DNA of 64,000 nucleotides, from positions 558,001 to 622,000 of the forward strand of contig JAEQBH010001508.1 of NCBI GenBank assembly GCA_016808115.1, given 5' to 3'. The notes beneath the pieces were generated by a model, which did not search any database, was not told the DNA's origin, and was given only the letters and a program-made list of their open reading frames with translations. The translations under genes and the position numbers were made by a program. The stretch comes from Tetrastigma voinierianum. Taxonomy: Eukaryota > Streptophyta > Magnoliopsida > Vitales > Vitaceae. Shown in pieces: positions 46,190 through 58,481 of the stretch. Each line of letters begins with the position of its first letter. Within the stretch, counting starts at the first letter, position 1.

Positions 46190-49100
46190 CAGAAATCTCC
46201 TTTGAAAGTTGAAACTTTTGTTGAGAATTTAATGGAGAATCTGGTGCTATATATATACATAAGCAGAATATATGGAATAAAAAAGGGTTGGCACTGTGTC
46301 TTAAGAGGCTTAAACAAAGCTTAGAAGCAACCGTTGAAGAAGTTGAGATATCCATGAGTGTCTGTTGGGAATGCAATAAAGATATAGAATTGAAATAGAG
46401 TTACCTTGAAAGGTGACAATAATATATTTATCGACTTCCTTTTGTGTCCATTGTTATGATAAAAGTGATAACAGTATTAATTGGATTAATATAAACAAAA
46501 CATGAATCTGAATTTTATGCATGCATTTTTTCCTTTTAATTTCATGTAACAGGAGCTCCTGGCTAGGAAATGGGCCTAGGCTTTACTTTGGGTACAGACC
46601 TAATATCAAGGCCCATGTGAATTTCATCCCATGCAGGAGGCCTTGACATTGGCTCCACGCTTAATTCCATTGTACACCATTCCACTTGGGCCAAAAGTCG
46701 TTGCCTTGGCCATTTCTACCATTAGAAATAAACTTTGTACCTTAATAAAACCAAATTCATTTGATTTCTAAATGTTTTAAAATCTGGACGGCGACTTGGT
46801 TCTTATGCATGCCTCAATGGTTAGCGATCAAGTAATTTACAAAAAAAAATCAGGTTTGAGTTTTCATACGAATAGAATATTATAACGTCAGAATGTTTAA
46901 TAAATAAAAAAAAAATTGAACTGACATTAATCGAAAAATTATTAATTCATACTCATCACGACTCCAATGATCAAATCGGATTCAAATTGAACCGAAAAGG
47001 TTCCTAATCCACGATCCAACGAATCTACTTGTTAAAAGCCTAGGAATAGAATTTGTATATTGATAATAGAACTCTCAAGCATGCATCATAGTTTTTTCAA
47101 AATAAATTGAAGTTATCTTCAAATGATCTTAATCCAGTAGGACGTTATCTAAATCTGTAGTAACTAAAAAGCAAATGGATTAGAATCGACCTAAAATGGA
47201 TTGATACATTGTACCCTTGAAGCTTCATATAGTTACAAGAGTGGTTGATTGACCTTGACTTGTACAGCTGTACTTTCAAAATTCTTTCTTTTCTTTTTTT
47301 TTTACTGCTCAACGCCCTTTAATTCAATGCTTGCTCCCTCTCAATTTCCTCATAGACAATTAGAAAGAAAGAGACTTTTACAAAAAGCAAATCCCAAAAA
47401 ATCTCGGTTAATTTATTTAATTTTGGCACGCGACATTGAACATGGCCTGCCATGTTCCTAACATCTTTTGATAGATGAAAACATACTAAATTCATCCACT
47501 TTTATACACATTGCATGATTTATGAAAATATTTTCATATTATATAGACATGATTCCATATATATGCATATTGGAAATAGTGAATGAATCTAATGACATTC
47601 ATTGAAAGTTTACTTCATACAATATTTGTAATGAGGTTTAATCTAATGACTTTTAGTTTGGACGTAAAAGTTCTTTAACTATTGTGCTATAATGCATTCC
47701 TTGAAATTTTTTATACTTCTATTAACTTTATTTTTTAGGTTCGCTATTGGTTCAAAATTTGAGGAGTTGGGGAGCTAAATTCTGCTCGACATTCTAATAA
47801 TCGTTTCTTTACCGTCTATAACAAAGTCATAGTCTTCAAATGTACACAACAAAAACAGAAAGTTGAGTTCCTTCCTCTTCCTCATTTCATCGCGGCTCAA
47901 CATATTTTCAATCAAGCTCGAGTGGCTGTGCTCGCTTGCGGCACTACCTCGCTCAATCTCTTTTTATCCTGTAAAATACCGCCAAGCATTCTCAAAGCAC
48001 TTATGAAATGAAAAAATTTTGTTTTAAAGAGATTTTAGAATCTTACAAGACTCGATTCATCTTTCGATTGCCCTATGATGATCATCTTCTTCGTTCTCTT
48101 CAAGTTTAAAACTGTGGGTTGACTTCATATGTACTCTTTTTGCATATATATTGTTTACAATCTTAAGACATATTAGAAGGAAAAAAATTGTAGAATTATC
48201 GTTCTAGTCCGAAGAAGAAGAAGACAAATGGAAAAGAAAGAAAGAAACACTACCGGGGTTTATCTTTTTTGTTCGGGAAAAAAAAAGAAATTATCGGAAA
48301 AAAGGGGTTACTTTGTTTTCCATATAAGAGAACTATATTTTTGGTTTTGATTTATCGGAAATTTTTTTTTATCCAAACAAAAAAAAAGAAAGAGGGAAAA
48401 AAAGAGTTTTTCGGTTGATTTATCCGTAAAAAAGGTTTTGGTTTTCAGGAAAAAAAACAAGAGGAACTTTGGTTCGGGTGGAAATTGTGTTATCCTGAAA
48501 AAAAAAAAAACCATTGTTATTGTTTGATCCAATTATATTAGCGTTACCGGAAAAAAAAATTTTGTTAGAAAAAAAAGGGTGTTCGGATTGAATTATATAT
48601 ATATATATATATAAAATTGTTTTTATCCGAAGAAAAGGAAATAGTTGGTTCAAGGAAAAAAATTGTTTTATATATTATTTCTTTTGAGGAAATAATTGAA
48701 GCCAAAATCTTAAACCAAACAAACAACTTGGTTTGTTGGTTTTGGAGAAAAAAAAAAGTCCTTTGTAAAACTAAAAGGAATGGTTTTGAACATATGACTT
48801 TACATGCTTAGTATTATTTATTTATTGGAATAGTAGAAGCAGTAGTAGAAGCAGTAAACATCCCTTTAGATTGGGATAGTAACTGCTTAAATTGATCATG
48901 ATATTACAAAAAACAAAAATAATTGATAGACTTGTACAAAAATTTTAGTATGTAGCTATGATTGAAATACAAGTATATAAAATTTAGATACTTTATTACC
49001 ATGATCTGCTTAGAATGATTATCAATAGGCGTCCTATTTTTTTTTGTATGTGTTAAGACAAATATCTCAATTCTATTAAGTTCAGTTCGATTGTCCTTTT

Positions 49101-49880
49101 TTTTGTGTATTTTTATAAGTAAAACAATTAAGTTATTTTTTATGAACTATTGATGTATAAGCAAAAATTATTAATAATAAATTTTCTACCTGTTCATATT
49201 GGATTTGAGCATAACTTTTTTTATTCCCATGTACGTTTTATGACTTGCTTTGCCCTATTAGCTTTGTTTTTTTTTTTTTTCCATAGATATCCTATATCAA
49301 TTAAAAAATATCATATCACCTATACAACTGATGAAGATATAACACAACAGTTATCAACGATACACTCAACAATGACTCTACTACTAAATGTTGAACACAT
49401 GCATGTTCAACGATTTATTGAACACATAAATGAAACAACGGATATAACACAATGACTCATCTACATGAACTGCTTATCACTACATTTAGCTCTTCATCCT
49501 CCTCCTCCCATTTGTCAGGTAATGTGGAAAAAGTTAATGAACCGCCTCCATTCATTATCTGATAAATGTAGAGGTTTGTGGCGCAATCTCTCTTTATCTG
49601 TATTATAAGGGTCATAATACTTGACTTTCATCTTATTTCTATAACTTCTGAACATATTTCCACAATATTGAAGAATGTAGTTCTTGCATGTTTTATCAAT
49701 TTCATATTTCTCTTATATTCCATGAAAATGTAATATATAAGTAAGATATTTTATTTTTAAACAATAACATTACAATTTAGATGAATAGTAATTGACATAC
49801 CAATATTAAGGCCCAAAGTTTTTCTTTTACATCTTTACTAACGTGATGCTAATCTTGGACTTGGATGGGTACATTGTGTA
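46190..49880. other. Intergenic DNA with a strand-biased A/G-tract region
   Basis: No gene family recognised. The part at about 48200-48830 is unusual: poly-A and poly-G runs preceded by TCGG, CCGG or TCAGG recur (for example TATCGGAAAAAAGGGG near 48291, ACCGGAAAAAAAAATT near 48546). A (TA)n run lies at about 48593-48613. Short frames at 47249-47461 and 49150-49455 show no family motif. Confidence 0.5.
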
Positions 49881-51579
49881 GAGATCGTACTTGTTGGTCC
49901 CCGTGGACGCCCAATCCCGTATTGCCTCACACCACCCAATAACCTACTTGAATATCTCGTGTCTCATATCATGAGACATGTACATTAGTAAAAAACCGCC
50001 ACTCGCCCATACATCAATACTTCCACGTTAATACATCAACTATATAACAATAGTTCAAGAGTTATTACATTATTTTAACCCAAAACATATATCAAAATTT
50101 AGAGTTTTAATACATGTTATAAATGAATACCAAAGCCATTAATCCAAGCCAAAACAGTGGCCTACTGAGCCATTGCCCTCCTCAGACACTCAGACCAAAT
50201 AACGATCCTCGACAAAAAGGCAAGAACGCCCAATAAATAAAAATCGTCTACATGGTTACTCCCTATGCACATGTCATGGCAACCAATCACACTCAATCAA
50301 ATACACGATCCTACTCTTCAATGCTCCATGCCAAATCCATGTCTCGGTCCCACCACTCCTCACATGCCTAAAGCTTAAAATATGAAAGAAAATATAGGTT
50401 TCAAAACAAAAGCTTTTTGTTCTTGAAACACACCACCGAGCTTCTAAGAATATATCGACTACCCTCCGTGCGACCATCGGATAATTTTTTCGAACAATCA
50501 TGGTCCGCTTCTTCGAGATGAACTCGTTGACTTCACTCTCCAAGACAATTCTTCTAAAATCTTCCTCAAATTCCTTTCACAACCATTTTCATTTTTTTTT
50601 CTTTCAATTTCTTTCATGTCATGCACTTACACTCTACCATCTAGGGTGCCCCCGGTGCATATAGAATGCATTATGCCAATTCCAAACAATTCATGCTAAT
50701 ATTTTATATGTATATATTAACAAAAATTAACTCACATAAATCATGTGATTCAATTTACAACAATAACACCAAAATTAGCTTACATGGGCTAATTAACAAA
50801 TCAAACAATTCATTTTGATTCACCCAAACCACACAAAAATCACACAACATATTATGTGAATCGTGAAACCCTTGGGTCGGCACTGTTCACGACTACACAA
50901 GTAGGGATTTTCTCCACACGATTCAAAGATTTTGAGACCGATAATACAACCATCCAGGCCTCTACAAATCCCCATTCATAAAAACGCTTGAAGAAAAAAT
51001 AAAACCAAGAGGAAAAGATCCTCACCTCTTAGCCATTTAACCCACAAAATCCATGGCTTCACATACTCTTACCGTAGAACAGCTTTGCTTCTTGCTCCGA
51101 TGAGAACCGACGGTCATAATGCCGGGAAATCTAGAGAGAAGTCACTCTTTCTCTCTCTAAAAACTGAATCTCACACCTCCTGCACGTTTTTCCTCTTTTG
51201 TTTTATTCATTTAAACTTTTCAAAAATTCCATCTTTGTCCCTTAGTTTGGATTTTTGACACATGGCTTAATCTAAGTCATTCATCTCCATCATCTCTTGG
51301 CGATCATGCAACATGTGTCACATAGTACACGAGTGTGACTTTTTCCAAATCACATGTCTTCACAAACCGGCTTTAGTATAACTGACACCCGACGCTCGAA
51401 AAACATGAAATTCCGACTGTCTCCGAATTCTACGAAATTCGACGTGGTAGCTAAATTTCGCAAGACGATTCGAACGGTGAAGTCTGTTTCTTCATATGAG
51501 ATCTAGAAAAATTTCGGATTTTGACCGAAATTACAATTTTACCATTTTTCAGAAAATTCGAATTTTCTCGGGTTTTACA
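49880..51579 (-). repeat. LTR-like block, gypsy type, minus strand, possibly a solo LTR
   Basis: The minus-strand start TGTAAAACCCGAGAAAATTC at 51579 matches the TGTAACACTCGAAA start of the chromodomain-element LTR at 61611. It contains a CT-rich stretch (about 51145-51185) and ACATGTGTCACATAG-like words that resemble the 36060-36250 block. No coding region is attached on either side. The other border was not located, so the left limit is a guess. Confidence 0.4.
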
Positions 51580-51869
51580 ATCCCCATGTAACTAGAAAGT
51601 CTTTCCCCTTTGTCATAACAAACAACTTGATCTTTTGTATTAAATTGTGTTGATTTTTTTTTTGTTAGGTTTCATGCCAAGTAAATCTAAGTTACGCCTT
51701 GGGCCACGTGTCCTCTTTTTGCTAGAGGAACATTCTAAAAGTAAGAATGAAATTCTAAGAAACATAATTTATTCTCTTATATAAAATTAAATAATCAATT
51801 TTCATTATTTGATAAATTAAACATATGTAAACACAAATATCATAAGTAAAACTAATCATAATTATCTTA

Positions 51870-54352
51870 AACATACCAGTAGTGGATCTAAAAAACCAAA
51901 AGCACCAGAACTAGTAGAAGTAGTTGCAAGAGGTTGTAACTGCATGTTATGTTGTAGATTGTCTGGGTCATCCTTTAGAGACACTGTTTGTACTCTTCCT
52001 CTTCGATGAGACATTTCCTATATAATAAAATATAAATAAGTTACATAAATAATATGGAATAAATTACAACTTATATATCAAATAATATATATTTATGTAC
52101 TTACCGGTATTATTAACTACACATAATCTATATCCTCATCAAGAATAAATTTATTATCTCCTTCAACTATGTTTATTGTCGTGATGGTAGAACATCTGTT
52201 TGGACAGTTTTTCCTACAATATCATTTCTTTCCCAATTGATTAAATCATTCTCAATTGAGTCATGCACATCATGTTGACTATGAAATGTTATAGGTTATT
52301 GATATGGCTCTGGATTATTAGTAGATACTTCTTGATTCATATCATAAACCCCTCGAGTTTGTATTTCTATAACAGTGTGCCAATTTTCCTCATTTGAATT
52401 TTGAATATAGAAGACTTGTTTTGTTTGAAATGCTAATACAAATGGTTCATCTGTGCATATGGTACATTCAAAAGTCAAACACGTGAATCCAAATTCATCA
52501 TTCTTTATCCCCTTTCCAATATTGATTACATCCCACTAGTCAGACTTAAATAAAATTACTCTATTTCCACTAAGGTAATTTAACTCAACTATATCAGTTA
52601 GCACACCATAGTAAAAAACATGACCAAAAATTGGGTTTGTATCTCTTGCACTTGTAAAGCAAGATACCTCAGTGGTTACAATAACTCCACTATTTTGAGT
52701 TTTTTTTTCTTTTTTCTCGTTCTCTTGTGTGGAATCTAAACCTATTAATGATGTATCATTTATAACATGTAACTGATGTACTTAGTCCACGAGACAGTGA
52801 TAGCATGTGTTTAGAAAAGGCACATTCATGTCGCATTTGTATAACCTATCGATTCAAATATAAGATGATAAAACATACATGTTTATTAGATAATATGAAA
52901 ATGTATATAGTGAACGTACTCACATGCTTTTCAAACCAACTAATGAATTCTTTTGTGTGAATCAAATCTACATCTCGTGCACGAATACGAGGCTTAGCCT
53001 CAAGTAGATTGTCAGGCTCTCGAAAAATAAAGATTTGTAATTATGATGCTCATAAAAACCAAAATTACATTTCTGCATGAGCATTGAAAGAAAGTTTTAT
53101 TCAAACAAGTATCTTACTCAATAAATGGCGTCACTTCCTCACAATTGCTTAGCACATATAAATGTGTTTGGGACCACTTTTCTGTCTTAAGAACACAAAA
53201 TGTTGATTTTCATATTATACGTCCCATACATTTGAAAATGTTTAACCCTTCATTTGTTATGTTATTTGCAATGACATGTTATATGGAATAAGAACCACGG
53301 GCCACATGCTGTATGAAATTGACATATTTGCAAAAGGATTGAACCCATCACTTGCTAAATCGAGCCTAACATTTTAAGGTTCTTGTGCAAATGAAGGGTA
53401 TACCTTATCGAAGTTTTTCCAAGCTAAAGAGTCTACTGGATGCCTCATCATCTCACCTCTCATGCAACCATCAACATGTCATTTCATGTGAGAAGCTATC
53501 TTCGATGACATATATTACTTTTGAAGTCTTGGTTTTAAGATAAAATAATGCAATACCTTAGCATAAATTTTCTTTAATGACGGATTGAACTCATCTATAG
53601 GATGAACATCACATGATTTCCATCTAGAGACACCACACATAATACACTCATTCGCATTTGCATGCTCTTTTGAATACAACATACAATCTAAGGGGGCATG
53701 CATCAATCTTAATATGATGGAGGCCAAGGTCACGAAGACTTTTTTTGTTTCGTAATAATTGCTTGGCAATGTCTCACCCTCAGGAAGTGTCTCCTTCAAT
53801 AATTCAAGTAACATTGTAAATGACTTATTGCTCCATCCATTAAGACACTTCATATGAAATAGTCTTATGATAAAAGACAACTTTGTAAATTTTTAAACCC
53901 TCGGGATATTCATGCTCAGTTTCCCTCAACAAATTATAAAATTTGTTTGCATTCTCATTCGGTATCGATTCAAACTCCTCATGAACATGTGGACTTCTTT
54001 CAGATTCCTCATTTGGCATTGACATTTCGAATGCCTCATTTAACATTTCTTTCATCTCATCATGCATATTAGACTCATTAATGCCACTATTGCTAATATT
54101 TGTAGGTTCATAAAACTCATATTCCCAATGCATCAACCATTGCACATAATTTCTAGCTATCCCATTGTCTAACAAATGGTCATCCATAGTTTCTCGCTTT
54201 TGTTGTAGACAATTATTGCAACGAATGCAAGGAAATGGGAGCATTTCTTTTCCCAGTGCATTATTAAAGGCAAAATCTAAGAACTGTGAGACTCCTATCT
54301 CATATTCATTGCTCACTCTTGAATTTTGCATCCAACTCTTATCAATTGACAT
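51870..54352 (-). pseudogene. CACTA (En/Spm) transposase remnant, TNP2 type, centre deleted
   Basis: The N-terminal transposase-associated domain starts at 54352 (MSIDKSWMQNSRVSNEYEIG) with CIRCNNC and DDHLLDNGI (about 54230-54150). After a frame change, the TNP2 domain reads KCLNGWSNKSFTMLLELLKE, LPSNYYETKK, LDCMLYSKEHANANECIMCG (53850-53640) and, past stops, LASDGFNPF..PVVLIPYNM (about 53370-53270). The catalytic centre is missing. DUF4218-like YVLSNCEEVTPFI (about 53160-53115) and WFEKHV follow. The DUF4216-like part is NYLSGNRVILFKSD, GFTCLTFECTICTDEPFVL, VIEIQTRGVYDMNQEVST (about 52590-52290). A last piece begins MSHRRGRVQT at about 52014. No CACTA terminal repeats were found. The block ends just left of a gypsy LTR stub. 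Confidence 0.85.
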
Positions 54353-54570
54353 TTTTCTCGTACCTCTGCAAATTAAATCCTTCAATCATATAACAATGAA
54401 TCTTCCTATCGACTTGTAATGAATGTGATATGTTTTGTATCATCTCAAACTCCTCTATCAAGTAGTGGTTCCTATCCCATTTAGAAATACATAATTCCTA
54501 TGAATCAATCACTAACATGCTTTGTCACGCCCCCAACCCCCGCCTAAGCGGACCAAGGGGGCGCGACAAG

Positions 54571-54584
54571 TTGGTATTAGAGCC
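54571..54584 (+). other. Primer-binding site (tRNA-iMet type)
   Basis: TTGGTATTAGAGCC is one change from the usual TGGTATCAGAGC complement of initiator tRNA-Met and sits two bases after the LTR end. Confidence 0.8.
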
Positions 54585-54676
54585 TAGGTTTAAGCGTTTC
54601 TAGAAGAGTCTTAGATTAAGGATGTACCTACATAGTTGGCCTAATGCGGATGTCCTTGTTTTATGTATTGTCTAGG

Positions 54677-57600
54677 ATGGATCCACCTCAGGAAGCTGTA
54701 GATGAAACAAATGAAAGCGTCAATCCTTTGGATCAGTTTGCTTCCGGTCCGTCTAATTCAATGACAAATGAATATGCTTCAACTGAAGCATTGGTAAAAA
54801 TCTATCAGGATATGGCAAGAGTCTTAGATCGACTCACGGCCCCTCGAGCTCCAAGTGATTCAGTAAGAAAGCATGGAGTGGAAGAATTCCATGGTACATG
54901 TATGGAATAGTCTGATAAAGCTGAGTTTTGGCTTGAAAAACTGGAAAGGGCTTTAGATGAAGTGAGATGTCTTATGGACTAAAAGGCCACATGTGCAGTT
55001 TCATTGCTGCAAGGTGTAGCTTATGATTGGTGGAAGCTGGTTTTGAGAAATCCACTACTTCCAGATCCAGTTACATGGGACTACTTCGTCACAGAGTTTA
55101 ATACAAAGTATGTCACTGATGATTACAAGGAGTCAAAATTGAAGCAATTTTTGACTCTAAGACAAAGGAAACTGACAGTGGCTGAATATGAGAAAGAATT
55201 CAGTCGTCTTAGTAAATATGCATCGGAATCCGTTCTTATGGAAAAATTCAGATGTAGACAGTTTGAGGAGGGCTTACATGGGTCCATCAAAAGGTACCTC
55301 ATGGCTGTTACTTAGCTACAAGTTGTCAATTTTTATCAGCTAGTACAAGCGGCTATAAAAATTGAGAAGTCTAAAATGAAGAGTCAAGAAAGAATGAAAG
55401 AGAAAAAGTTCTCAAGAGGGGGTTCCTCTTCGGGAAAAAGACCTAGAGAGTCACAAGTTGATTCAGTACAGGGTTCAGCTACAAGGGGTAGGAGACAAGG
55501 ACCTACCATGACAGCAGTCTTGGCCGAGGCACTCAACCGATAAGAGGAAAGACCTACATGCCCGCATTGCTATGGAAATCATTAAGGTTTGTGTAGATGA
55601 GTAACTGGGGGGTGTTTCCGGTGCGGGAGCACTAATCATGTGATAGCCAACTGTCCGCAAGGATCAGGAAGTTCTAGAAATCCTCAAGAAAGTGGTAGAG
55701 GAGGGTCAAATGTACCTCCACAGACTCAGAGTAGGGGTAGAGGACGAAGTGGTTCACAAGGAAGAGGTAGTGCTTCGAAGATAATGAATCGTCTTGCTAC
55801 TACAAAATTTCTCACTCGAGGTTATGCTATGAGAGTCAGAAGATCATGACATACCGTGGGTTATTGGCCGGGTATTTCTCACTCACTTTGATATTGACTT
55901 GTATGCTTTAATTGATCCGGGCTCTACACATTCATATATATGCATGGAACAAATGAGTGATAAATTGCCTTCAGTAGAGCTGTTAGCTTATGACCTGCTT
56001 GTTACAAGTCCTCTGGGGCATATTGTTAAAGTCAACCGTGTATATAAGAATTGTCCCCTATTAGTACGTGATAGGGAATTCTCGGTTGATCTAATTGCTT
56101 TGCTTTTTCATGAGTTTGATTTGATATTGGGAATGGATTGGTTATCAAAACATCGGGCCATAGTTGATTATGATAAGAAAATAGTCCTCACAAATGTTCA
56201 CCCATCGTAAGTAGTGCTTATTGTGGTATCCGATCCTCGAATCAATACCGAAAGTTATTTCAAATCATAAGCTCGACGCTTTTTGAGAAAAGGTTGTGAA
56301 GCCTTTGGGGCTTCGATTTGACTTCCAAAAAGAGAGCAAGTGAATTTCAAAATATTCATGTGGATTAGGAGCCCCCGATGTGCTTCCTCGAAGAGTTACC
56401 AGAGTACCACCTGAAAGAGAAGTGGATCTCTCATTGAAGTAGTATAGGGAACGACTCATTTCAGGCAATCCCAACGTATGGCTCAAACCGAATCGAAACA
56501 GCTTGAAGACTTAATTGCGGAGCTTTGGATAAGGCTGTCCGATCTAGTGTCTCAAATCTTTAAAAATCGTTTTATTTGTTAAGAAGAAATATGACACTCT
56601 TCGGATGTGCATTGACTCACCGGAAATAAAACAGCTTTATTAAGAATAAGTATCTCGCGTCGAATAGAGGATTTATTTGATCAGCCGAGCGCAAGTGTCT
56701 TTTCAAGATAGACTTACGATCGGGATATTATCAACTCCGTAAAAGAGGTTGATGTCCTCGAAAATGTTCTTTCGTGAACCCGCTATGGCCATTATGAGTT
56801 TCGAGTAATGCCATTTGGGTCGACTAATGCCCAGCTTGCATTTATGGACTTAATGATCAGGGTTTTCCACCCTCATTTGACGGTCAATTAATGTATATTT
56901 TTTGTCGATGATGATCTCCATATGTACTCTTGAAAACGCACAGAACACGAATTAAACACTGGATGATAGCATTGCGCACTCTGAGAGAGAATCCATTGAT
57001 ATGCCAAGTAAATGCGTGATTTTGGTCATAATGTCGTCTTAGCGTCATAACGTGATCCGTTTTCCATATATTAGAGTGGACCCAAAGGAAAATTGAAGCA
57101 AATTTCATGAATTAGAAACCTCCTCTAAATGTAACCGAGGCGAAAGCAAATTGCTTAGGCAGAAAGGTGTTATTATCGGAGATTCAGACAAGGATTTTCG
57201 CTATAACATCCACTACAAGATTGTATTCCAGCGTATGAAGTTTGAGGGATGATAAGTGCCAATCCAAATTTTCTTTGAAAGGTTAAAAGAAATACTGGTT
57301 GAAGTACTAGTGTTGATCTCAAACCTATCAGCAGTGTGGATTATACTATGTACAATGATGCTTCCGTGATAGTTTGGGATGCGTATTGACACATGATGGG
57401 AAAGTGGTGGCTTATGCTCCAGACAGTTGAAACCGCATGAACAAAACTATCCCACTCCATGACTGAGCAGCCAGGCGTACCGCTTGAAAATTCAAGACAC
57501 TATTTATATGGAGAAAAATGTAGAATTTTCACTAATCATAAGAGTCTGAAATATTTGCTAACTCAAAAAGATTTGAACTTGAGGCAACGTCGGTGGTTAG

Positions 57601-58481
57601 AATTGTTTAAGGATTATGACTATATAATCGATTACCACCCGGGGAAAGCAAATGTAGTGGCGAATGCCTTAAGTAGGAAAATGATTTCTACTTTGACTTT
57701 GAAAGATTATGATCAGAGACTTGCACCCGATGGAGCCTGGTTGGCTCAATTGAGAGTTGTACCGGATTTGAAGCAAATGATAGTAAATGCTCAGAAAGAT
57801 GATGCCAAGTTACAAGAGATAGTGCAGTTAGTCAGTATTGGAGACAAGACTGATTATGCCATAGATGAAAGTGGAGGTTTGATGTAAAAGAGCAGATTAT
57901 GTGAACCGAATGTTATGGATTTGAGAAAGAAGATATTATATGAAAGCCACAATACTGTTTTCACCATGCACCCTGGAGGTAATAAGATGTACTAGGATAT
58001 GAAACAATACTACTGGTGGCGAGGGATGAAAAATGACATTTCTCAGTACGTGTCTAAGTGTTTAACGTGTCAGCAAGTAAAGGCTGAACACCAAGTACCA
58101 TCCAATTTATTGAACCCCCTTCCAATTCCCCAATGGAAGTGGGATAAGATTACTGTGGATTTCGTATCCTGTTTTCCTCACCCAAAGGAAACATGAGGCA
58201 GTTTGGGTAATTGTCGACAGATTGACCAAGTTTGTTCGCTTCCTACCGGTCCGATTTAACTACTCCATGGATCGTCTAGCGAAACTTTATGTGAGTGAAA
58301 TTGTCAGGTTGCATGGGATTCCCTTATCGATAGTGTCCAACCGCAATCCACGGTTTACATCAAGGTTTTGGAAGGAATTACAGTCAACTTTTGGTACGAG
58401 ACTGAATTTTAGCACTACTTTCCATCCACAAATAGATGGACAGTCCGAAAGAGTGATTTAGGTGTTGGAAGATATGCTTCG
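54677..58481 (+). pseudogene. gypsy gag-pol remnant (gag, protease, RT, RNase H, integrase core)
   Basis: Gag starts MDPPQEAVDETNESVNPLDQ at 54677 and includes YDWWKLV and EFNTKYV. It ends in the zinc knuckle CFRCGSTNHVIANC (CX2CX4HX4C, about 55615-55660) and a Gly/Arg-rich tail. Protease has DPGSTHSYI (55913-55940; Pro replaces the usual Ser) and LILGMDWLSKHRAIVDY (about 56120-56172). RT (about 56250-57200) is badly broken, with worn versions of its conserved boxes. RNase H keeps FTNHKSLKYLLTQKDLNLRQ and DYHPGKANVVANALSR (57516-57680). Integrase keeps the HHCC end CLTCQQVKAEHQ (about 58055-58095), the core WDKITVDFV, and TFHPQIDGQSERVI up to VLEDMLR near 58481, where similarity stops. Confidence 0.87.

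Noticed and set aside
53840..54419. Plus-strand frame at 54165-54419
   Set aside because: Antisense to the CACTA N-terminal domain, which has clear family wording.
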